Translations under genes and position numbers: made by a program
The notes under the pieces: generated by a model
The model's input: only the letters and a program-made list of their open reading frames with translations
Database searches by the model: none
Told to the model about the DNA's origin: nothing
In this document: positions 24,668-64,000 of the stretch, piece after piece
How positions within the stretch are numbered: the first letter of the stretch is position 1
Layout: the number at the start of each line of letters is the position of its first letter
NCBI RefSeq assembly: GCF_037975245.1
Contig: NC_092580.1
Location: 13,237,501 to 13,301,500, forward strand
Source of the DNA: Apostichopus japonicus
Lineage: Eukaryota > Echinodermata > Holothuroidea > Aspidochirotida > Stichopodidae
Reading direction: 5' to 3'
DNA length: 64,000 nt

Positions 24668-26513
24668 TTGGGATTTCAAAGAAATACCTTTTTTTGCACA
24701 TGCACAGAGTACAGGATCCCACGTCTGCGGTGACGTCACATATGCGCACAGACGTATAGAAACCATTCTGTCTCTGGACCACTTCCGTTGTGAAGGATGT
24801 GTTATTATTCCGAGAAGGGGTGACCGACCAGATAAAACCGATGACATTTCCGCCATAACATATATATGCTTGACAGATAAATGAGCAATTCATATAGGTG
24901 GTCCCACAGAGTATGCATGCTACAGTGGCGTTCATGAGAGCCAGTTCGGGCCGTGCATGCATGGGTATATATGCTCTGGTCTCATGGATTGTGGCTCAAT
25001 CCTCATGGAAAGAGCGGTCTTAATTCTGGGTCATAGACAATAGTCAATAATCGCGTAAATGTCCAAACAATCATGGCACTTCTTTTCCACCATGTATACA
25101 CGAACTCGAAAGAATCGATAGAGGGTCACAACTTTCAAAGAATGTATTTCTAAAGCTTTTTATGAATGTTAATAAGGTAAATCAGATCATAACCAAAATG
25201 TTGTTGGCATATATTGAAGATTTTCACGGTTTATGGTAGGCCAGAATGGACAAAAAAGAAAGAAATTTGTGAATGAATTACTGCTGTCTAACTTTGTGTT
25301 CGAGATATTTGCAACGTTGTAAATATTGCTATCTCGTTGTAACGTCAAATTTAATTTCAATGTTGTTACATCAATTGTAACTTAATATTGTCAGCTAAGT
25401 ATAAACCGAATACGAATAACAACTCGCCGAAAATAGCCAAGAAATGTCAGTTTAGGAGAAATCACAGGATTTGAAGTCCTATATCTGCGAGCTGTCATTT
25501 TGTAAATTTTGTGATGTCATAATGCCACTAGAATTATGAAACTTGCTATATTTCGCTTTCTTCTGTTTTTCATATTTTCAACATAAAATATTAACAGTGT
25601 TGACACTGAACCAGTGTTATCATTAGGTAATGTTAACAGTTTCTCAATTACAGAAAATAAACATCATAATAAAAAAAGATCAAATTAATTTTTTTTTTTA
25701 AAAACCCGTAAAGAAGTGAAGCATAAGAGGCTCTATGGATGAAGTCTTCAGACATGTGTGTTCAAAAACATTAAATTTGTGATATCTCTGAAATGAAATA
25801 ACATTTTCCTTAGCTATTTGGCGGATTTGTTCATGACAGTAATCACAAGATACACAATGAATTTTGCGTTTTCAATTGTACAACAACTAAATTAGAAAGG
25901 GCTATAGGCCTATATAATAGTTAATTTTAAATTTTTTATGTTATAGACACTATTCCTTGCCCTTCTTATATGCACGTCTCTGTTACTGACTTTACTAACT
26001 ATATATTTCAGTTAGTATATATATATCAACGGTTTTCTTGTAATTTCGAAAATTGGGGGAAATATTGAATTCTATAGCTTTCTTGTGGTTGGTATTTTTC
26101 GAGACATATAATATATGTTTGTTGACAATTTGATACGTTTGTTATTTCACCCTGCATTGTCACGAAACGAGATGCGCATTGTTTAACTGACAATGCCGGA
26201 TTTCCTAGATGGGTTGGGGGGGAAGTCCGATGGCACCCACATAGAACCTGATGCTTTAACCTTTTTTGTAGAATCCAAGTGGTAAACGGAATGGTTCTTC
26301 CGGTATAATTTCTTGAAACACGGCAATTATGTGTATCAGAGACACCAACAGTAACTATATATTACATACAAATAACTGTATAATAGCTGTTCGGGACAGA
26401 CCACTTCTATATCTGAAGTTGTTCACGGTTGGTCTCGTTGACATTTATCTGTATATGTTCTCTTTTTTTTTTTAAGGATTACGAATTAGAGACCGACTTA
26501 TCTAACTCAAGGA

Positions 26514-38848
<12,335 letters not shown>

Positions 38849-38948
38849 TAAAAAGTGACAAGCTAAAAAATAATGGACGAGAGCAAAAGTGAAATTATTA
38901 CATTGTGACTTGACATATCCAAAGACACACACACGAAGAAAAAAAATG

Positions 38949-38954
38949 AATAAA
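38949..38954 (+). promoter_or_regulatory. polyadenylation signal of the properdin-like gene
   Basis: AATAAA lies 101 bases after the stop codon in an A-rich 3' UTR. Confidence 0.55.
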
Positions 38955-39420
38955 AAATGTAACGAGCAATATAGTTTTTTGAAGATATGAGATGTCATTC
39001 TTACCCGTGTATATATCGAAGTTATGTTGACCAAATAAGTAATCGTGGAGTATAGCTTAGGGCGGGGAGGGGAGGGTGGGCCAGGCGGGGGGGGGGGGTT
39101 ATGTACATGATCTGTTTTCGTGGACGAATAAGGTAGAACATAAGAAAGACAGTTGATGAGCTCTATATTGCTACATGTTCTCTCGACGGCATTTTTTGAT
39201 TATTATTTTTATTTATACAATTCCAAATGACCAAATTAAATTTGTCAAAACTGGAACTTACAATAGCAACACAATATCAAAAAACACAAGATCCGCTCAA
39301 ACAGTTATGACCTCTGTTGTATCTTCCATTTTGTATGTATTTGTTTGTCTTCTTATCGCTTTTCCACAAATAAAAAATACTAGTCTATTTTTTCCAACAC
39401 TTATTATTGCTAACCTGCAG

Positions 39421-39552
39421 GAGTCGTACGAAGCTAACCCCTCCCCCCACCCACCCGACACACTACAGTCAGTAACAAGTCGTATGGGTACACGGGAAGA
39501 TTCAGTGGGTTATTTAACACAGTGTCTCGAGCCCGAGTCCAACTGTAGTTAT
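39421..39552 (+). CDS. possible extra exon downstream of the properdin-like gene
   Basis: A 132-base open segment preceded by gctaacctgcag (branch-like ctaac and strong acceptor) and followed by gtaaga. It reads phase 0 at both ends, starting ESYEANPSPHPPDTLQSV and ending ESNCSY. Exon 10 of the neighbouring gene also ends in phase 0, so it could be an alternative 3' exon or part of another gene. I recognise no domain. Confidence 0.25.
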
Positions 39553-40287
39553 GTAAGATACCGTTTTCCCTTAAGGATATCCTCAGTGGAGTCTTTATAT
39601 AGTTAATTCAAACATGTATGTTACCAGATGAGGTGAGTGGCCGGTGCTATATACACAGGGTGACGATAGGACCATACTTTGTCGTGTAAATCGTGCTAGA
39701 GTTCAAGGCTTTTCCGGAGTGGACAACGTTTCAGCTATGGCATGGCTCGGGGATTTTGGCCTAGCTTTTCCCGTACCATGGCTCCCTTTGATGAAAGAAC
39801 CCGGGAGAATGCAAAGAGGGTCGATCAAATGGACCAGAAGGAGGTGGCGTACGAGGATCCGTGCCTTTAGCTAGAGGGTCTAACCACTCTCTGCGACCGG
39901 CATGAGCGCAACCCATGTCCCTTACATTGAATTTGCAGATATTTGTCAGGGCCATAAGTAGTATTCCCTTTCAAAATAGTGTAGAGAAAGTAAACTAGCG
40001 CCACTATTATCCCAAATAAAAAAATGCTGGTGTTGGTTAGTTTATTGCAGCTTAGTACGCCATACTGTAAGTGTACTTCATTTACGAAAATATATCTGTG
40101 AAACATTATTTCCCCTCTTTGTCTCATATTCTTCAAAGCATTGTCAGAGATTTACAGGAAAGTAAAAACAAAATATATCGTTTACACACATGCATGAAAG
40201 TCGTATTTGAATGGACTTTAACATGAAAATCAAACATGGTGCAATTGGAATATTGCCTGCACCACCCCATCGATCCCATTCATATCT

Positions 40288-40403
40288 AGGCTCTGTATAT
40301 TTGAAGTTTCAGAGGCTATAGCTGCATATAGGCAACTTTTTCCGAGCCTAACACGGCGCTCACAAGCGCCCTTACTTTTTAGGTACCTACATGACTAAAC
40401 TCC
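40288..40403 (+). repeat. dispersed repeat, copy 1
   Basis: From aggctctgtat to catgactaaactcc, including ggcaactttttccgagcc and acggcgctcacaagc. A close second copy lies 1.1 kb downstream in the same orientation. Confidence 0.85.
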
Positions 40404-41398
40404 TCCTTCTTGTTGTCAACTTATTATATCATAGGCCTATATGGTATTTGTTTGTTTTGAAAGCTCTGAACTTCTCAAGAACGTTCGTCGATCATTCCAA
40501 GGAAAGTAAAATAAGTTATCGTGCTTTCAACTCTAATTATAGGAGTTCTGGTTGCTTTTAATTTTAGCTTTGTGAGTTAATGAGTTTCAACTGGGAGTTG
40601 TAAATGAGATGAACAATCAAGAGTTACCATTACTATAATGCCAATTATCCCCAGTTTTTATCGTATTTATATAACTCAATAGGCTATCGGCTAACTCATT
40701 TAGTCCCGTCAGGTTGCATGTGTAACAGTTTATTTAGAGCTAAAGGCCTCTGCGTGCATGGGCGTAAACAGCTTTAGAATAACCACTACCGAACCACATA
40801 TGAATCATCCATACATTTAGTATCTGCATGGTCCAGCCTTTCTGTTGTGCGCGCGCGCGTGTTTGTTTGTATTTCGTCATCAGCGCCCTGTTACACGAAT
40901 CCAAACATTGGAATCAAATCTTATTGGAATGGAGATGGGGCTACACAGCAACCTAGAAATAAAAGTGTAGCCCACTCACTCCTTTTGAGACGGAAGAGGG
41001 TATACATGCAACGACCAACATTGCGACCACTGATGTTTAAAGAAATTCCCAAGTCAACACCCCCCCCCCCGCCACATCAAAACAACATCCGAACGGTACA
41101 CCACTAAGTTACTTCCCTAGCTCGTTTCTCTCAAGGCGGCTCTATCCCCCAACCCCCTGCTCCACCACTCCCGCTGTTTACGCCACTGAACGTTTGATAT
41201 GAAAAACAGACGGAAACTAAAATAATTCAACAACACGTATAGTGACGTATAGTAATATCATTTCTAAATCAGGATATAACTGATCCCTAAACTGGACAAT
41301 ATTGTTATTGTAGTGCGCATTGCACGCTACAATATTGACATTACTTGCCAAGTGAACGATACCTACATGACTGGACGTTGAATCTTAAAGTTTCATAT

Positions 41399-41513
41399 AG
41401 GCTCTGTATACATTTGCAGTTTCAGAGGCTAGCTGCGCAGGCAACTTTTTCCGAGCCTGACACGGCGCTCACAAGCACCCTCACTTTGTAGGTACCTACG
41501 TGACTATACTCCC
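41399..41513 (+). repeat. dispersed repeat, copy 2
   Basis: Same order of blocks as 40288-40403 with about a dozen substitutions and small indels. Confidence 0.85.
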
Positions 41514-42019
41514 TAGTGTGTTGTCCGCCCAAGAAATAACACCATGAACAACCGATAAATTCTTCCTAATACAATGATAATGTAGGCCTACTCGTCATCG
41601 GTATCCAGCTCAGGAGAAGTCACCTTGTAATATCAGATCGGGCTAGGTAACTTAGTAAGTTAACGGTCTCAACTCTTAATGCAATTACTGTGCGTGCAAA
41701 TATGCAACTACTAAGAAATTTTGGGCCTGCGACATGTAACATTAACGACGTAGACGGCACATTCGGCTTACTTCACTGAGTAAACAGCAGTATACATTTT
41801 ACAGTAGAATGCAAATACGCATGCGTGAAATAAAAACTTTGTCACACCTAGAACGTAAAACGGGAGATTTCCACATTTCCCGCGTACTGAATAAAATATA
41901 TTGACTCTGACCAGGGAATTTTTCCATAACAACTTCCTGCTCTGACCCCGGATTTGACCTCCATGCTCCGGATGGCGGGGAACTTTCCGCCGCCGCGTAC
42001 CGGTTGAAATACATTTACC

Positions 42020-42081
42020 TTCAACCATGGAGGTAAAAACAGATTTTACCTCCATGCTTCAACCATGGAGGTAAAAACAGA
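42020..42081 (+). repeat. 24-bp direct duplication with inverted spacer
   Basis: Two copies of ttcaaccatggaggtaaa and following bases, at 42020 and 42058. They are separated by tttacctccatg, which is the inverse of catggaggtaaa. Confidence 0.8.
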
Positions 42082-44052
42082 CCTACATGGTTGATCTTTC
42101 TCCAACGTTTAGAAATTCCGACCTTCCAAACAACTACCCTAATGCTAGTAACGATTGATAAGCAGCAGAGTCAGACAGACATGACTAATTAGTTCAGAAG
42201 ATAAATTTAACATTATGCAGCCTTATGACACTGACAGTCGACGATCGAAATATAGCGGACAGCGTCCCTTTGGAGTGTAGTCTCCATGATAATAATAACA
42301 TTTTGCCGCCTCTTCCCACAACAGTCGACACTCGAAGTATTAGTTCTGCTTTAACCGAGTTTTGAGGGTGCACTGCTGACCGATATATGACATTGTCATC
42401 CTGGTCTTCGCTATTAAATTACCTCCTTTTAAGTAATATGGGAACGTAGATAGGACCAGAAATGTTTTTCACTCAAAAGAACCACGTTAAGGCTCTTTAA
42501 AGAGAACCCGGACACTTTCCACGGTGGCGTAGAAAGCAAGGGAAAGTGTCCCTGAGACACTATTCACGCAAATGGGACACTATTTCCTATTAATATGTGT
42601 CTTACGGACGCACGGACACTCATTACTGCTACACCAGCACTCCACGCGCACTACAATACTGCGTATTTGCAGGCAAATGCATGTTCTAGTTTTCCTTAGA
42701 AGTCTGTTGGGAGTATATATAGGGTGTTGTCCATAATCACGAGCATCTCGTATAATGTCAATCACGTGTATAACCTAATAAATTCTGAATCATTTTCTTT
42801 TCAAAGAAAAGGTAAAGAAGCCAGTTGTGATATATATATATATATATATATTCGTTGTAAAAATCCTGTCAGATTCAACACAGACTAATGCAGCCTATAA
42901 AAGGATATTCCATAGGGAAATGGAAGAAAAATGGAAGATGATACTATATAAGCCATCCTGCATGGATAATACTGCATGCAATTCCTACAATGCTCTTTCG
43001 AGATATTGATAAATTGAAATTGTCAAAGACAGTCCGTATACCGTTAGTGAACCTGAATCAAAAAGGTATGATGTCATTATAGTTGCACACTGACAGCATG
43101 ATGCGAAACGTTTTGCTCTTCGACCTATCATTTTTTTTCCCTTTATATAGTTTTATCCTTGGATTGCACAGTTTACCAACTTTGCGTTAGCTAAGGGAAA
43201 TATGACGTTATCACGATCTCAAGGACAGTAGTGTATTTATATGTTAATGCTTTCCAATTTTGTAGGACAACATTTTGATGTAGATTTTAAGGTAAATAAA
43301 AGAAAAGGTAAACCAAATATTGTCAGAGTGCGTCCATTACGTCACATATTTTTTATTTTTTTTTGCTTCAAGTTACAATTTGGAAAAGATATATATGTCA
43401 GCATAAAGAAATGTTATTATCGCGAAAAACAATACATAGGAATTTTATGCAAATTTCGCTATGGGATGCTTAAAATAAGTGTCTCCTTCATCTTCCAAAA
43501 ATGAAATTTCCTCTCTCACAATTTTTTTTTTTTAAATGCTAGTATATAGTTAACTGACTTTGTTGGTTACCGATTACAGATTTTTGTCCCGTGCAAGTAA
43601 GCTGACACAATCTTGCACTTTTGCCGCAATAAATAGCAGGGCGTGTTGATTTAACAGTTTCATTGTGTTTGATTTAGGTCAATAAATAGCTGACTCAGCA
43701 GGCGACAACATCTTGCGACATTCCAAAAACGGAATGTAGCAAGTACATAATTAATATCCGCATTAAAGGGAATCAGTGATGCTTCCAACTAAACTGATTG
43801 ACCATCTAGATGATAAAGTTTTTCTTTGATCTCCCATTCAAATTGATTGTATAAATTTTTAGAAGTTTTTGCAAAGTTTAGAAATAATTGTGAAATAATT
43901 TTCAGGGGTCCCGAACTTGTAAAAATATGATAGTCACACCTTTGGAATTTATGAACAATAATTTTCAGCATGATCACCGTCAATAATATATGGACAGCTC
44001 GAATTAACATCTGAATATAATTTTGGCTGCGAATTTGATCGAAAAGCCTATA

Positions 44053-44160
44053 TAGAAGCATATATATATATATACAGTATATTCATATGAAAGCATATAT
44101 ATTCAGTATAGAAGCATATATATATATACAGTATATTCATATGAAAGCATATATATTCAG
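44053..44160 (+). repeat. tandem repeat, two units of about 54 bp
   Basis: Each unit runs agaagcatatata, cagtatattcatatg, aaagcatatatattcag. Confidence 0.85.
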
Positions 44161-45432
44161 TTGAACCACCCCACAAAAACAAACAAGAAAAGTTGTTTTT
44201 GCTGATTTCAATTTCAACTTGACCAGTTGTGATACTTATGACGTTATTCAAAGTTGTACGCAACTTAATAGCGGGAAAAAATAGGAAGAAAGGTTAAATA
44301 GGATAAACCGACCAACCGTGACGCTCTTCAAAAGCATGGGAGAGGAAGGGGGATGGCCCAAGGGCATACAACTATCGTACCTGGGATCAATTAAGGGACC
44401 CACGGGAAACATGGGATAGAAAAAGATTTGTTCTCATTTTTATAATATTCTTCAAGAAACATGGAGAATTCAAGTGGCTTTGAGAGCTATATATAGAGGA
44501 CCGACCTGGCTCTCGAAGTAACTGTTCCAAAAACGGATAGGTTAGAATTATCATACCCATATCCCGTAAGCTGTTAGTAGGACCTTTCTATAGGATCAGA
44601 TTATCTGTTTCCATCATCTGAAACTGCAGAGCTGAGATACTTTGTTACCATGAACAACCATCTAAGCTATATAGGAGCCTGGGCAAGTTTAAAAATACAT
44701 AACACGTTTCCCTGTATATACGCAGCCCCAGTTCCCTTTAACATTGGGGTTGGGGGGGGGTGGGGTGGGGGTGGTGTGAGACTGTGACCATGTTATCATA
44801 AAATACCAGTACCGCCAAGTGTACTGTAAAATGACATTTTCTTCCATATAATGGTATACAGAGACAAAACATGATGATCTTAACCAACTTCAATATCTCT
44901 GAGAACCACCGACTAACCATTAACCTCCATTATATTATGGTTTTCCTTTTTAAAGATACAGATACAAGAAAGAAAGAAGAAGAAAAAAGAAGGACCCCAG
45001 CAGTATAAAGCTACGTGAAAGCTTCTGAATTTAACTATCAAATCTATAGAAATGTTTGCTCATCTTACCGTAGCCAATCAAAATTAGTTACCGCCAACAG
45101 AGTCTGACGGCACGAACACACATCGATGAGCTGTATCAGACAGTCACACACCATCATCATCATCTCTATCGCCGCCTATAGGGGTGCCCAGTCGTCAGTC
45201 AAGTCGCTGCTGAACAACGTATAGATATATATATATATATCGCTTTTCTGTAAGTGTATATGTATTTGTATTTTGCTCGACTTGGAGGAGGGAGAGAGTC
45301 GCCTACAACACCGTCTGGGACAAAAACCTAGTGTGTGTTATAACCCAAGGACCATGCCTCGGGCAAACCACAACTATATAGTTCGTTTTTATCACTCATT
45401 TACGTAAAGACATATTTGATTTTTTTGAAGGG

Positions 45433-64000
<18,568 letters not shown>

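Larger units (their letters stand above)
21469..26513. other. divergent intergenic region between TEX264 and the TB/TSP1 gene
   Basis: Both neighbours point away from this 5-kb region, so both promoters should lie in it or near its edges. It holds a retroposon end (22371-22640), a nested hAT-like pair (23336-23852) and a (GT)n-poly-G tract (24639-24667). I see no convincing extra gene. A long pyrimidine tract ending in aag at about 26462-26475, 38 bases before the downstream ATG, may be the acceptor of a 5' UTR intron. Confidence 0.4.
38955..45432. other. intergenic region between the properdin-like gene and Wnt16
   Basis: About 6.5 kb. Apart from the possible exon at 39421-39552 and open frames at 39640-39880, I see only repeats: a diverged direct duplication (40288-40403 and 41399-41513), a 24-bp duplication (42020-42081), and an AT-rich tandem repeat (44053-44160). 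The Wnt16 promoter should lie at the right end. Confidence 0.4.

Noticed and set aside
39640-39900. Two overlapping open frames (one ending RTRIRAFS, one ending EVAYEDPCL)
   Set aside because: One or the other could be coding and an acceptor-like cacag lies at 39658, but neither resembles a known protein and there is no donor or polyA signal to support an exon.

Overview
This is a piece of an animal nuclear genome. Coding DNA is split into short exons with GT-AG introns, the intergenic and intronic DNA is AT-rich with many (AT)n tracts and poly-G/poly-C runs, and DNA-transposon, SINE and LINE debris is dense. The gene content (Wnt16, TEX264, a CUB gene and a thrombospondin-repeat gene resembling properdin) suggests a marine invertebrate deuterostome. 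An echinoderm, possibly a sea cucumber, is my best guess, but this is inference from gene style and repeats and not a species identification.

Layout. (1) Positions 35-1709, minus strand: signal peptide and first CUB domain of a secreted or membrane CUB protein. The gene runs off the left edge and its intron holds a Ty3/Gypsy fragment. (2) Positions 3.7-14.4 kb: gene-poor DNA with a nest of non-autonomous hAT-like elements. Several have intact terminal inverted repeats (TIRs) and 8-bp target duplications. (3) Positions 18330-21468, minus strand: a complete three-exon TEX264 gene (250 aa), an ER-phagy receptor with a conserved LC3-interacting motif near its C terminus. (4) Positions 26514-38848, plus strand: a complete-looking 11-exon gene for a 680-aa secreted protein. 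Its order is signal peptide, three six-cysteine TB-like (properdin TSR0-like) domains, five TSP1 repeats, a Ser-Gly stretch, and an acidic Tyr-rich repeat tail. This is the most interesting item in the window. It lies head to head with TEX264. (5) Positions 45433-64000, plus strand: the first four exons of Wnt16, with very large introns; the gene runs off the right edge. Its third intron holds a 2.3-kb element built from palindromic GGTAAA satellite DNA.

The genes do not form an operon. TEX264 acts in ER turnover, Wnt16 in signalling, and the TB/TSP1 protein and CUB protein are extracellular. All exon coordinates were derived by hand: translations were joined across introns and splice phases checked. 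For all three multi-exon genes read here the phases are consistent across every junction.
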